Source: Longispora fulva
Lineage (GTDB): Bacteria; Actinomycetota; Actinomycetes; Mycobacteriales; Micromonosporaceae
DNA: 64,000 nt
Direction of reading: 5' to 3'
Assembly: GCF_015751905.1 (NCBI RefSeq)
Contig: NZ_JADOUF010000001.1
Coordinates: forward strand, 434,001-498,000
Shown: piece by piece, positions 25,186 through 34,220 of the stretch
How positions within the stretch are numbered: position 1 is the stretch's first letter
Layout: each line of letters opens with the position of its first letter
Translations under genes and position numbers: made by a program
Notes under the pieces: model-generated
What the model was told of the DNA's origin: nothing
Seen by the model: the letters and a program-made list of their open reading frames with translations, nothing else
Database searches by the model: none

Positions 25186-26055
25186 TCAGTGCGCCGTGCC
25201 CGGCATGCCGGCCGCGGCCAGCTCCGGGTAGGCCTGCTCCCAGGCGGTCCGCCAGTGCGGCAACCGGGGCAGGCCGACCTGGGGCCACTGGTCGTCGGCG
25301 AGCAGGGACCGGGCCGGGCGGCGGGCGGGGCGGGGAACCCCGCTGGCCGGCGTCGGGCGGACCAGCTCCGGATCGGCCCCGGCCGCGCTGTAGATCGCCT
25401 GGGCGAAGGAGTGCCAGGTGGCGCCGCCGGCCGACGCGGCGTGGTAGACGCCGGCCGGCACGTCCGCGTCGACGAGCCCGACCAGGCGGCCGGCGACGTG
25501 CCGCGCCCAGGTCGGGTGGCCCCACACGTCGTCGATGACGTCGACCTGGCGGCCCACGGCGGCGCACCGCAGCATCGTGGGCACGAAGCCGGTGGTCCGC
25601 TCGCCGTACAGCCACGCCGTCCGCACGATCCAGGACCGTTCGGGCAGGATCGCCCGCACGGCCCACTCCCCTGCGGCCTTGCCCCGGCCGTAGGACGACA
25701 GCGGGGCGAGCGGCGCGCCGGGCGGGTAGGGCTCGGTGGCGTCGCCGGCGAACACGTAGTCGCTGGAGACGTGGAGCAGGGCCGCGCCCGAGCGCCGGCA
25801 GGCCTCGGCGAGGAACGCCGGCCCGAGCGCGTTGGCCCCGAACGCGGCCTCCTCGTGCAGTTCGGCGCCGTCGACGTCCGTCCACGCGGCGCAGTTGACC
25901 ACGATGTCGTGGCCGGCCACGACGCGGGCGACCGCCCCGGCATCGGTGATGTCGAGGTCCCCGCGCCCGACCGCCGTGACGTCACCGTCCCGCAGGGCCG
26001 CGACGACCTCCCTGCCGAGCATGCCGTGTGCCCCTGTGACCAACCATGTCGTCAT
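25186..26055 (-). CDS. dTDP-4-dehydrorhamnose reductase-like 4-ketoreductase
   Basis: The 289-residue protein is RmlD-like: LVTGAHGMLGREVV at the N-terminus, NCAAWTDVDGAE, VSSDYVFAGD and the active-site SYGRGKAAGE with Tyr-xxx-Lys. It reduces the C4 ketone of a dTDP-deoxyhexose. Beside the RmlC homolog it fits an L-sugar branch. The predicted SARP-controlled -10 ends 6 bp from the ATG, so the transcript appears leaderless. It heads a minus-strand operon of RmlD, RmlC, cyclase-ligase, ABM oxygenase and SDR. Confidence 0.88.
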   Translation of the reverse strand: MTTWLVTGAHGMLGREVVAALRDGDVTAVGRGDLDITDAGAVARVVAGHDIVVNCAAWTDVDGAELHEEAAFGANALGPAFLAEACRRSGAALLHVSSDYVFAGDATEPYPPGAPLAPLSSYGRGKAAGEWAVRAILPERSWIVRTAWLYGERTTGFVPTMLRCAAVGRQVDVIDDVWGHPTWARHVAGRLVGLVDADVPAGVYHAASAGGATWHSFAQAIYSAAGADPELVRPTPASGVPRPARRPARSLLADDQWPQVGLPRLPHWRTAWEQAYPELAAAGMPGTAH

Positions 26056-26061
26056 GGGGCC

Positions 26062-26093
26062 AGCGTCGGGGGCGGGACTTGAAACCGGCTAGA
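26062..26093 (-). promoter_or_regulatory. Predicted SARP-box promoter of the RmlD operon
   Basis: On the minus strand TCTAGCC (26093 to 26087) and TCAAGTC (26082 to 26076) are 11 bp apart, with GACGCT (26067 to 26062) following after 8 bp. The first heptamer covers the stop codon of the upstream glycosyltransferase gene. The transcription start should coincide with the ATG at 26055. Confidence 0.62.
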
Positions 26094-27207
26094 GAACGAG
26101 CCGGGCGACGACTTCTGCCGGGGACGGCATCGACGCGATCTCCCGGGCCACCGCCCCGGCCGCCCGGCGGTAGGACGGCTCGGCCAGCAGCCGGGAGCAC
26201 GCGTCGGCGAACGGGTCGAGGTCGGCCGCGTCGAGCTGTTCGCCGGCGCCCGCCGCGGCGACCGCCCGGGCGTAAGCGGGAGTGTCCGACGCGCCCGGCA
26301 GGACCAGCTGGGGCAGCCCCGAGACGAACGACGACCACGTCGAACCGGGCCCGCCGTGGTGCACGCTGAGGTCGCAGCCGGGCAGGACGACGCCGAGCGG
26401 CAGCCAGCCGGCGGCGCGTACCGAGTCGGGCAGCGGCCCCAGGTCCGCGACCACCTTCGGGTCGGCGGCCAGCACGATCTCCGCGCCGATCCCGTCGAGT
26501 GCCGCCACGGCCCGGGCCAGGGCTGGCGCGACGAACTGCGGCAGGACGCTGCCGAGCGTCACGCAGACGCGGGGCCGGGACCGTGGTTCGTGCACCCAGG
26601 CGGGGATCGCGCCGTTGCCGTTGTACGGCACGTACCGCATGAGTCCACGCTCCGGCAGCCCGGGGCGCTGCAACGACGGCGGGCAGACGTCGAGGACCCG
26701 CCACGGGGCGGGGATGCCGGCCAGCCCCAGTTCCTCGAGTTCCGGGGCGAGTTCGGACTCGGCGGCCACCCGGTAGCCGGGGTCGATGGCGAGCCCCCAC
26801 CAGTGCTCCAGCCACGGCACGCCGGCCTCACCGGCGGCCAGCGGTCCGCTGTACTCGGTCGGCTCGCTCACCACCAGGTCGGGCCGCCACGAGCGCACCA
26901 GGGCGCGGGTACCGGCGAGGGTGTGCGCGGCGAGCCGGGCGAATCCGCGCCCGCTGCGCTCGGTGCGACCGTGCGCGTCCGCCGTCCAGGCCACCGGCGC
27001 GCCGGACCGGTCGTAGGAGATCATTCGGGCCATCGACACCGGTTCGGCGACGGAGGCCGCTGGCAGGCCGGTGGCGGTCGTGGCGGGAACGAAGTCGGCG
27101 GGGGTGGCGACCAGGACCTCGTGGCCGGCCGCGCGCAGGGCCCACGCCAACGGAACGAGTTGCATCAGGTGGCCGTGCATGGGGCCGCTCGTCAGAAGGA
27201 TGCGCAT
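26089..27207 (-). CDS. Glycosyltransferase, GT1 family (GT-B fold)
   Basis: The 372-residue protein has the antibiotic glycosyltransferase layout: N-terminal MRILLTSGPMHGHLMQLVPL for the acceptor side, and the donor-binding HHGGPGSTWSSFVSGLPQ near residue 290. It shares the central RYVPYNGNG motif with the other three glycosyltransferases here, indicating common descent. It transfers a nucleotide-activated deoxysugar to the polyketide or to an earlier sugar; which one is unknown. It diverges from the next glycosyltransferase across a 115-bp gap that presumably holds both promoters. Confidence 0.9.
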   Translation of the reverse strand: MRILLTSGPMHGHLMQLVPLAWALRAAGHEVLVATPADFVPATTATGLPAASVAEPVSMARMISYDRSGAPVAWTADAHGRTERSGRGFARLAAHTLAGTRALVRSWRPDLVVSEPTEYSGPLAAGEAGVPWLEHWWGLAIDPGYRVAAESELAPELEELGLAGIPAPWRVLDVCPPSLQRPGLPERGLMRYVPYNGNGAIPAWVHEPRSRPRVCVTLGSVLPQFVAPALARAVAALDGIGAEIVLAADPKVVADLGPLPDSVRAAGWLPLGVVLPGCDLSVHHGGPGSTWSSFVSGLPQLVLPGASDTPAYARAVAAAGAGEQLDAADLDPFADACSRLLAEPSYRRAAGAVAREIASMPSPAEVVARLVL

Positions 27208-27322
27208 GCTTTCCGACGATAGGGCAGATATCGATGCCCGTGTCGGGTCCGCGACCGAGGCTCCGGCGGCCTTCGAGCGGACGTGTGGCCGCGCTCCGGG
27301 CCGGTAGGACACAAACGACGGC

Positions 27323-28558
27323 ATGCGCTTGTTGTTCACGATGTTCCCGTCGCCGTCCCACTTCAACCCGATGGTGCCGTTGGCCTGGGCCTGCCGCGCC
27401 GCGGGGCACGAGGTCGCCGTCGCGAGTACGCCGGCGCTCGCCGAGGCGGTCGTCGCCTCCGGGCTGCCGTACACGCCGGTCGGCGTCGACCGCGACTCCC
27501 GGCAGACCTGGCGGGCCCCGCAGCTCGCGACGTGGCACGAGCAGGACCGGTGGCCGGACGACTGGCCGATACGGACCGAGGTGCTCCGCCCCGACCAGCG
27601 CGAACTCCTGGCCAACCTGGGCCGGCAGCAGTGCGTCACCGCCGAGGGGATGGTCGATGACCTGGTGGCTTTCGGCCGGCGCTGGCGGGCCGACCTCGTC
27701 GTGCACGACGCGGTGAGCTTCGCTGGACCGGTCGCGGCGGCGGCCCTCGGCGTGCCCAATGTGAGCAGCCTGTGGGGGAGCCCCGGGCTCCAGCGGCTCG
27801 AGATGTCCGACCTGCTGGAGGACCCCCTGCCGGAGTACGAGCGGCTGTTCGCCCGGTTCGGCGTTCCGACCCGGCTGTGGCCGTCTGCGTGGGTGGACCC
27901 GTGCCCGCCCAGCCTCAACTTCCCCGCACCGGTCGAACGGTGGCCGGTCCGGTACGTGCCGTACAACGGCCCGGGCCTGGCTCCGGAGTGGACGACCGTG
28001 CCCGACCCGGCCCGGCCGCGGGTCTGCGTCACCTGGGGCGCCACCGCGGCGAAGTTCCTCGGCGCCGCCGCCGTCGAGCCCGTACACCGGGCCGTGCGCG
28101 CCGCGGCCGGCCTCGACGTCGAGGTGGTGGTGGCCACGACCGAGACCCAGCGCCCCCTCCTCGAACCGCTCGCCTCCGAGCGGGTCCGGCTCGTCGAACG
28201 GGTGCCGCTGCACCGGCTCCTGCCCACCTGCGCGGCGGTCCTGCACCACGGCGGCTCCGGCACGACGCTGACCGCCGCCACGTACGGCGTCCCACAGCTG
28301 ACGGTGACGCGCCGGCCCGAGCCGACCCTCAACGGTCAGTCCGTGGTGCGGGCCGGTGCCGGAGCGCACCGCCTCGAACCGGAACTGCCCCCCGGCGAGG
28401 AGGGCGTGGCGCTGCTGCGGTCCGACCTGCTCGGCCTGCTGGAGGACCCCGGATACGCCGCGGCGGCCGACCGCCTCCGCGCCGAGCTCGCCGCCCAACC
28501 GCCGCCCAGCGCGCTCGTCGCGGCGCTGGAAGGCCTCACCTCGACCCTCACGACCTAG
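27323..28558 (+). CDS. Glycosyltransferase, GT1 family (GT-B fold)
   Basis: This 411-residue protein begins MRLLFTMFPSPSHFNPMVP, a typical acceptor-domain start. The donor site reads HHGGSGTTLTAATYGVPQ at about residue 310, and the family motif VRYVPYNGPG occurs near residue 215. It is the longest of the four paralogs, with extra sequence around residues 60-100. It is followed after 9 bp by the O-acyltransferase and then another glycosyltransferase, forming a glycan-building operon. A candidate half SARP site (TCGAGCG at 27273) lies upstream, but no full box with -10 could be placed. Confidence 0.9.
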   Translation: MRLLFTMFPSPSHFNPMVPLAWACRAAGHEVAVASTPALAEAVVASGLPYTPVGVDRDSRQTWRAPQLATWHEQDRWPDDWPIRTEVLRPDQRELLANLGRQQCVTAEGMVDDLVAFGRRWRADLVVHDAVSFAGPVAAAALGVPNVSSLWGSPGLQRLEMSDLLEDPLPEYERLFARFGVPTRLWPSAWVDPCPPSLNFPAPVERWPVRYVPYNGPGLAPEWTTVPDPARPRVCVTWGATAAKFLGAAAVEPVHRAVRAAAGLDVEVVVATTETQRPLLEPLASERVRLVERVPLHRLLPTCAAVLHHGGSGTTLTAATYGVPQLTVTRRPEPTLNGQSVVRAGAGAHRLEPELPPGEEGVALLRSDLLGLLEDPGYAAAADRLRAELAAQPPPSALVAALEGLTSTLTT

Positions 28559-28567
28559 GAGTACATC

Positions 28568-29773
28568 GTGCGCAGTACGGAAAAGATCCAATTGAGATCC
28601 CTGACCGGGCTGCGGGGCGTGTTCGCCCTGATCGTGCTCGGCGCCCACTTCACCACCGTGGGCCTGACCGCACCGCAGGGCACCGCCAACGCTTCCCCCC
28701 TGCACCGGGTTCTGGAGGCCCTGTTCGCCCACGGCAGCGTCGCCGTGTCGGGATTCTTTCTACTGAGCGGGTTCGTCCTGACCTGGGTGAGCCGCCCGGG
28801 TGACACCCTGCGCGAGTTCTACCAGCGCCGCTTCGCCAAGGTGTACCCGATCCACGCGCTCACCACCGCCGTCGCGCTCGCCTTCGTGATCGCCTCCTTC
28901 GGCGTCCCGGTGTGGAACCTGATCGCCTCGCACTTCCTCCTGGTGCAGTCCTGGGTGCCCAGCGAGTTCTTCTACTTCGGCGTCAACGGCGTGACGTGGT
29001 CCCTGGCCTGCGAGGCGTTCTTCTACCTGCTGTTCCCCGGCCTGCTGATCCTGCTGTCGCGGGCCCGGGCCGTGGGCCTGTACGTGACGGCCGGGATCTG
29101 CGCGCTGCTGGTGTTCACGCTGCCGGCCCTGGTGAACGGCGTGTTCAGCCTGGTCAACCCGGATCCGTTCGAGTTCGTGCCCACCTCGGAGGCCGGCGGT
29201 CCGGTCACCTTCTGGTTCGCCTACGTGTTCCCGCCGGCCCGGCTGCCGGAGTTCGTCATCGGCATCGCGCTGGCCCTACTGGTCAAGCGCGCGTCCTGGC
29301 GCGGCCCCGGCGTCGCGGTCTGCCTGGCGCTGTGCGTCGTCGGCTGGGTCGTCAACGACAACCTGCCCGGCTGGGGCCACTTCCAGGCCGGGATGCTCAT
29401 CCCCTGGGCGCTGCTGATCGCGGCGCTGGCCTCGGTCGACATCCACGGCGGATGGTCGCCGCTGCGCTGGCGGGCGGTGGTGTGGTTCGGCGAGATCTCC
29501 TTCTCCTTCTACGCCTCGCACCTGATCGTGCAGGAACAGGTCGTGCTCCGGCTGGGGGCCTGGATGCACCACCAGGGCTGGGTGCCCGACAACACGGTGA
29601 CCTGGCACTGGTACCAGGCCGTGCCCTTCTTCCTGCTCGACGCGGTGATCACGACCCTGGTCGCCTGGGGCCTGTTCCGACTCGTGGAGTTGCCGATGCA
29701 GCGGCTCCTGCGCCCCCGCACCCGCAGGCCGGCGGACACCCCCGTCCCGGCCCTCGCCGACCAGAACGCCTGA
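28568..29773 (+). CDS. Membrane O-acyltransferase (acyltransferase 3 family)
   Basis: The GTG at 28568 gives 401 residues with about ten hydrophobic segments spread over the length. RSLTGLRGVFALIVLGAHF at residues 8-26 includes the family's RGxxAxxVxxxH-type signature, and SVAVSGFFLLSGFVLTW follows. The family transfers acetyl or longer acyl groups to sugar hydroxyls at the membrane. In chromomycin the related protein CmmA acetylates sugars late in the pathway, so the product here probably bears an acylated sugar. It lies between two glycosyltransferase genes. Confidence 0.88.
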   Translation: MRSTEKIQLRSLTGLRGVFALIVLGAHFTTVGLTAPQGTANASPLHRVLEALFAHGSVAVSGFFLLSGFVLTWVSRPGDTLREFYQRRFAKVYPIHALTTAVALAFVIASFGVPVWNLIASHFLLVQSWVPSEFFYFGVNGVTWSLACEAFFYLLFPGLLILLSRARAVGLYVTAGICALLVFTLPALVNGVFSLVNPDPFEFVPTSEAGGPVTFWFAYVFPPARLPEFVIGIALALLVKRASWRGPGVAVCLALCVVGWVVNDNLPGWGHFQAGMLIPWALLIAALASVDIHGGWSPLRWRAVVWFGEISFSFYASHLIVQEQVVLRLGAWMHHQGWVPDNTVTWHWYQAVPFFLLDAVITTLVAWGLFRLVELPMQRLLRPRTRRPADTPVPALADQNA

Positions 29774-29783
29774 GGAGACCGGC

Positions 29784-30944
29784 ATGCGTGTCCTGTTCAC
29801 CGCCTCGGCCTGGCCGACGCACATCTTCGCCGTCATCCCGCTCGCCTGGGCCATGCGCGCGGCCGGCCACGAGGTCCGGGTGGCCTGCCAGCCGTCCATG
29901 GCGCCCACCGTCACCCAGGCGGGACTCGTCGCGGTCCCCACCGGCGACGACGTGGACTACCTGGCCATCCGCCGGCGCATCCTGGCCATCGAGATGCGGG
30001 GCCGCCCCGCCCCGGGCGACATGGACGACCCCGACCTGTCCCAGGTCTTCGACGCGTGGCGCGAGGCGACCCTCGGCAACGTCGGGGACATCGTGGACCT
30101 CGCCCGCGCCTGGCGACCCGATCTCGTCATCGCCGACACCATGTCGCCCAGCGGCCTGGTGGCGGCGCACGTCACCGGCGTGCCGGGCGTCCGGCACCTG
30201 TGGGCGCCGGACATTCTCGGCTCCACCGTCGGGGAACAGGTGCTCGGCCAGCTGCCCGGCTTCTACGAGCCCTACGAGCGCTACGGACTGTCGGTCACCG
30301 GCGACCCGGCCGTCCTCACGGTCGACCCGTGCCCGCCGAGCATGCAGCCCCCGCCGGCCAACCGGATCCAGATGCGCTGGGTGCCCTACAACGGGCCCGG
30401 GGTCAGCCCGTCGTGGCTCACCGAGCCGCCGGACCGGCCCCGGGTGTGCGTCACCTGGGGCACGTCGACGGCGGGCACCGCCGGCAGGGAGGCGAGCCTG
30501 GTGCCGGCGGTCGTCCGCGCACTGCTCGACTTCGACGTGGAGGTCGTGGTCGCGGTCAACGCCGGCGAACGCGACCAGGTCCCGGTGGCCGACCGGGTCC
30601 GGGTGCTCGAGCGGCTGCCGTTGCACCTGCTCATGCCGTCCTGCCGGGCCATCGTGCACCAGGGCGGCTCGACGACCCAGCTGACGGCGGCGTACTACGG
30701 GGTGCCCCAGCTGGCCCTGCCGTACCTGCCCGAGCAGGTCAAGGACGCCGGAGCCCTCGTCGGCACCGGGGCGGCGCTGCAGGTACCCGTGTCCGACGCC
30801 GACCCCGACACCCTGGCGGCGGTGCTCGGCAAGCTCCTCGACGGGGCGTGCGACGCGGGCGCCGGGGCGTTGCGTGCCGAGATCCACGAACAGCCGTCGC
30901 CCGCCGAGGTGGCCGAACGGTTGCGGGAGGTGGCCGGTGGCTGA
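29784..30944 (+). CDS. Glycosyltransferase, GT1 family (GT-B fold)
   Basis: The 386-residue protein starts MRVLFTASAWPTHIFAVIPL. It has MRWVPYNGPG near residue 200 and a donor-site HQGGSTTQLTAAYYGVPQ in which Gln replaces the second His of the HHGG motif. The acceptor domain contains VDYLAIRRRILAIEMRG, similar to glycosyltransferases acting on aromatic polyketides. It overlaps the following TetR-like gene by 8 bp. The sugar and acceptor cannot be assigned from sequence. Confidence 0.9.
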   Translation: MRVLFTASAWPTHIFAVIPLAWAMRAAGHEVRVACQPSMAPTVTQAGLVAVPTGDDVDYLAIRRRILAIEMRGRPAPGDMDDPDLSQVFDAWREATLGNVGDIVDLARAWRPDLVIADTMSPSGLVAAHVTGVPGVRHLWAPDILGSTVGEQVLGQLPGFYEPYERYGLSVTGDPAVLTVDPCPPSMQPPPANRIQMRWVPYNGPGVSPSWLTEPPDRPRVCVTWGTSTAGTAGREASLVPAVVRALLDFDVEVVVAVNAGERDQVPVADRVRVLERLPLHLLMPSCRAIVHQGGSTTQLTAAYYGVPQLALPYLPEQVKDAGALVGTGAALQVPVSDADPDTLAAVLGKLLDGACDAGAGALRAEIHEQPSPAEVAERLREVAGG

Positions 30945-31656
30945 GCACATCAGCTTCCTGTGGAGCAGGCCGGAGCCCGAGCCGGACCCCACGTACCCGG
31001 TGACCCGGGCGGACCTGGCCGCCATCGTGGTGGGCCTGGCCGACGCCGAGGGGCCGGGGGCCGTCACCGTGGCCCGGGTGGCGGCGGCGCTGGGTGACCG
31101 GGCTCCCGGCATGGACCGGCAGGTGGAGATGCCGGTCGACGTGGTGGACCTGCTGGTCGACACGGCGTTCGGCGAGATCGCGCTGCCGGCGGCGAGCGGA
31201 GACTGGCGCACGGACCTGCGGGCACTGGCGGTCGCGACCCGCGAGACGCTGGGCCGGCACCCGTGGCTCGCCGTCCTGGTGCAGACCCGGCCGCTGCTCG
31301 GCCCGAACGCGCTGCGGCACATCGAGTTCGCGTTCGCCGCCCTCGACGGCCACGGCCTGGACGCCGCGACGGTCGACTGCTACGCCGGCCTGGTGATCGG
31401 TTCGGTGTTCGGCTCCGGCGCCCTCGCGTGGACCGAGCTGGAGGCGCAGAAGGAGTGGATCGGCGAGTACACCGAACTCGACTTCCACGACCTGCTCGGC
31501 CCGGTGTTCGCGCACGCCGTGTCGTGCGGGCTGTATCCGACCTACGGCCGCTTCCTGGCCGCCGGCGCGCCGCACCCCACATCCGAGGCGAGCTTCGACC
31601 TCGGGCTCGAGTGCCTGCTGGACGGACTGGCCGCGAGGATCCCCCCGGCCTTGTGA
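30937..31656 (+). CDS. TetR-family-like regulator with degenerate DNA-binding domain
   Basis: The GTG at 30937 gives 239 residues. The N-terminus aligns by eye with TetR regulators (VTRADLAAIVVGLADAEG, TVARVAAALG), but the recognition helix region reads GDRAPGMDRQVEMP instead of the usual GVSxxxLYxHV. DNA binding may therefore be weak or lost. The C-terminal 140 residues resemble the TetR ligand-binding region (TetR_C). Overlap with the glycosyltransferase gene argues for a role within the operon, perhaps ligand binding. An alternative is a non-regulatory protein derived from a TetR ancestor. Confidence 0.65.
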   Translation: MAEHISFLWSRPEPEPDPTYPVTRADLAAIVVGLADAEGPGAVTVARVAAALGDRAPGMDRQVEMPVDVVDLLVDTAFGEIALPAASGDWRTDLRALAVATRETLGRHPWLAVLVQTRPLLGPNALRHIEFAFAALDGHGLDAATVDCYAGLVIGSVFGSGALAWTELEAQKEWIGEYTELDFHDLLGPVFAHAVSCGLYPTYGRFLAAGAPHPTSEASFDLGLECLLDGLAARIPPAL

Positions 31657-31665
31657 CCGGTCCGG

Positions 31666-31696
31666 CGTGGCGGGCGGCCGTGGGCCGCCCGCCACG
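31666..31696. terminator. Perfect 14-bp hairpin between convergent genes
   Basis: CGTGGCGGGCGGCC (31666-31679) pairs exactly with 31683-31696 around a 3-base loop. It fills the gap between the TetR-like gene and the UvrA-like gene, ending both transcripts. Confidence 0.82.
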
Positions 31697-31700
31697 TCCG

Positions 31701-34154
31701 TCACCGCACGACCAGCGGCTCCAGGTACGTCGCCGTCAGCCCGCCGGCCGCCGACACCTCCCTCGGCGTGCCCTGCGCCACCACCCGGCCGCCGTCGACG
31801 CCCGCGCCGGGACCCATGTCGATGATCCAGTCGCTGATCGCCGCGACGTGCAGGTCGTGCTCGGCGATGACCACGGTGTGGCCGCGTCGGATCAGCAGGT
31901 CGAACGCGTCCACGATGGTCTGCACGTTGTCCGGGTGCAGGCCGGTGATCGGCTCGTCGAGGATCACCAGGCCCGGACCCCGACTCTTGGTGCCATACAG
32001 GATCGCCGTCGCGAGCTTGAGCCGCTGCGCCTCGCCGCCGGACAGCTCCGACGCGCTCTGGCCGAGCGTCAGGTAGCCGAGCCCGACCCTTCGCAGCGCG
32101 TCCAGGGTCGCCACCAGCGCCGGTGGCTCGGTGAACACCCCGATCGCCTCCTCCACGGTCAGCGCGAGCACCTCGTCGACGGCCAGTCCCTTGTAGGCGA
32201 CCTCCAGCACCGGCGCGGTGAACTGCCGGCCCTGGCACGTCTCGCAGGTGACCCACACGTCCGGCAGGAAGTGCATCTCGACGAGTCGCCGGCCGTAGCC
32301 GGTGCACACCTCGCACCGTCCATCGGGGGAGTTGAAGGAGAACGACGAGGCGGTCAGGCCGCGGCGGGCAGCCTGCCCGGTGCCCGCGAACAGCTTTCGG
32401 ATCGCGTCGAACGCCTTCGTGTACGTGGCCGGATTCGACCGCGGCGTGCGCCCGATGGGCTGCTGGTCGACGGTGTGGATCCAGGTCAGGCGCTCGGCGC
32501 CGGTGACCCGCCCGACCGTGGTGGGCAGGTCGCCGTCGAGGACGGCCCGCAGCCCCGCGCCCAGCGCGCCGTGCAGCAGGCTGCTCTTGCCGCTGCCGCT
32601 CACCCCGGTCAGGCAGGTGAGGACGCCCAGCGGCACGCGCAGCTCCGGCAGCCGCACGTTGTGCACGTCGACGTCGGAGAGCGTGATCCAGGAGCCGCCC
32701 ACCGCCCGGCCGGTGCGGCGGATCCGGGGACCGTCGTGGCCCAGATAGCGGCCGGTCACCGACTCCGGCGTCGCGGCGACCTGGGCCGGCGTCCCGGCGA
32801 CGACCAGCCGGCCGCCGTGCCGTCCGGCGCCCGGCCCGATGTCGACGACCCAGTCGCAGGCCTCGATGAGGTCCGGGTCGTGCTCGACGAGCAGCACCGT
32901 GTTCCCGCTGTCGCGCAACGCCGCGATGATCTCGCGCAGCGGCTGCTTGTCGGCGGGGTGCAGGCCGGCGGTCGGCTCGTCCAGAACGAAGATCACACCG
33001 GTGAGCGCGGTACTGAGCTGCGCCGCCGTGCGGGTGCGCTGCAGTTCCCCGCCGGACAGCGACGGGGCGGTCCGGTTGATCTGCAGGTGACCGAGGCCGA
33101 GCCGGGACAGCAGCGACAGCCGGCCGGTGAGGTCCGCCGTGACCATGTCGGCGACCTCGCGCTGTGCGGGATTGAGCGTGTCGGGCAGGGTCGTGGCCCA
33201 CGCGGCCAGGTCGTCGATGTCGCTGGTGACGATCTCCGGGTACGTCACACCGGCCAGCGTCGTGGTCCGGGCCAGCCGGGCGTACCCGCTGCCGCCGCAC
33301 TCGACGCACACGAGGACCGCCATGTACACGGCGTAGCGGTCCTTGGCCGACTCCGTCCCCGCGCTCCGGTACAGGCGCTCCACCTCGGCGAGCGCTCCCC
33401 GCAGCGGTTCGTTGCGTTCGATGGTGATCTCGGCGCTGGACCGCCGGGTCCGGGTGACGGTGGTGGTGGCGACCGGCGTGTCGCCCGTGCCGTGCAGCAC
33501 CGTCTCGCGGAACCGCGCGGGCAGGTCCCGCCACGGCTGGGCCAGGTCGACGTCCCACTGGTCGGCCAGCTGCGGCAGCACGTCGTGCTCGGGGCTGTTC
33601 GCACGGGCGAACCACGTCGACGCCCCCCCGAACAACGGCAGCTCGGGCTGGGTGATCACCTTGTCGGGATCAGGGCACGCGGTGCCGCCGTTGCCGTGGC
33701 AGACGCGGCAGCTGCCTTCCGCGCTGTACCGGTCGAAGTGCGAGGTCGACAGCATCCGCAGCTCGGCGCCGGCGTCGGCGGACAGGCCGGGCAGTCGGGA
33801 GTAGAGCAGCCGCAGGTAGTCGTCGAGCCCGGTCAGCGTGGCCACGGTCGACTGGGGGCTGCGGTTGAGCCGGCGCTGGTCCACCGCCAGGGTGACGCCG
33901 AGCCCGGTGATCCGGTCGACCCTGGGCCGGTCCTTGGGCGTGATGAACTGCCGGACGAAGGGCGACAGCCCCTCCAGGTAGCGCAGCTGCGCCTCCGCGT
34001 GCAGCGTGTCGATGGCCAGCGACGTCTTGCCGCTGCCGCTGACGCCGGTGAACGCGATCACCTGGCCGTGCGGCAGGCGCACGTTCACCGCGCGCAGGTT
34101 GTGGGTGCGGGCGCCGACGACGTCGATCGCACCGTTGGGGGATGAAACAGACAT
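31701..34154 (-). CDS. UvrA-like ABC ATPase, self-resistance type (DrrC/MtrX family)
   Basis: The ATG at 34154 behind a GGAG RBS gives 817 residues, about 130 shorter than UvrA. Two ATPase halves are complete: TGVSGSGKTSLAIDTL and TGVSGSGKSSLLHGAL as Walker A, LSGGELQRTRTA and LSGGEAQRLKLA as signatures. Zinc-finger Cys pairs (CRVCHG, CVECGG, CEVCTG, CETCQG) are present. Relatives DrrC, MtrX and CmrX protect producers of DNA-binding anthracyclines and aureolic acids by removing the drug from DNA. It diverges from the PadR-exporter operon, as in the chromomycin cluster, and suggests that the product binds DNA. Confidence 0.9.
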   Translation of the reverse strand: MSVSSPNGAIDVVGARTHNLRAVNVRLPHGQVIAFTGVSGSGKTSLAIDTLHAEAQLRYLEGLSPFVRQFITPKDRPRVDRITGLGVTLAVDQRRLNRSPQSTVATLTGLDDYLRLLYSRLPGLSADAGAELRMLSTSHFDRYSAEGSCRVCHGNGGTACPDPDKVITQPELPLFGGASTWFARANSPEHDVLPQLADQWDVDLAQPWRDLPARFRETVLHGTGDTPVATTTVTRTRRSSAEITIERNEPLRGALAEVERLYRSAGTESAKDRYAVYMAVLVCVECGGSGYARLARTTTLAGVTYPEIVTSDIDDLAAWATTLPDTLNPAQREVADMVTADLTGRLSLLSRLGLGHLQINRTAPSLSGGELQRTRTAAQLSTALTGVIFVLDEPTAGLHPADKQPLREIIAALRDSGNTVLLVEHDPDLIEACDWVVDIGPGAGRHGGRLVVAGTPAQVAATPESVTGRYLGHDGPRIRRTGRAVGGSWITLSDVDVHNVRLPELRVPLGVLTCLTGVSGSGKSSLLHGALGAGLRAVLDGDLPTTVGRVTGAERLTWIHTVDQQPIGRTPRSNPATYTKAFDAIRKLFAGTGQAARRGLTASSFSFNSPDGRCEVCTGYGRRLVEMHFLPDVWVTCETCQGRQFTAPVLEVAYKGLAVDEVLALTVEEAIGVFTEPPALVATLDALRRVGLGYLTLGQSASELSGGEAQRLKLATAILYGTKSRGPGLVILDEPITGLHPDNVQTIVDAFDLLIRRGHTVVIAEHDLHVAAISDWIIDMGPGAGVDGGRVVAQGTPREVSAAGGLTATYLEPLVVR

Positions 34155-34185
34155 CTGCGTCTCCAATGGGTTCGGCGAGGCATCC

Positions 34186-34214
34186 TTGACACACGAGAAT
34201 ACTCTCACGATACT
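34186..34214 (+). promoter_or_regulatory. Sigma70-type promoter of the PadR-exporter operon with candidate operator
   Basis: TTGACA (34186-34191) and GATACT (34209-34214) are separated by 17 bp, a near-consensus vegetative promoter and unlike the SARP promoters. The expected start falls at the ATG (34221), implying a leaderless transcript. GAGAATACTCTC (34195-34206), a 12-bp sequence palindromic at 10 positions, sits between -35 and -10 and is a plausible PadR operator that could control both divergent genes. Confidence 0.55.
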
Positions 34215-34220
34215 AATCTC

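Noticed and set aside
27262-27279. Possible SARP box between the two divergent glycosyltransferases (TCCGGCG, TCGAGCG)
   Set aside because: The first repeat is weak and the hexamer 8 bp downstream (GCCGCG) is unlike the other -10 elements.
34155-34208. Longer N-terminus for the UvrA-like protein (start at 34208)
   Set aside because: It would read through the promoter of the divergent PadR gene and has no RBS; the ATG at 34154 has GGAG before it.
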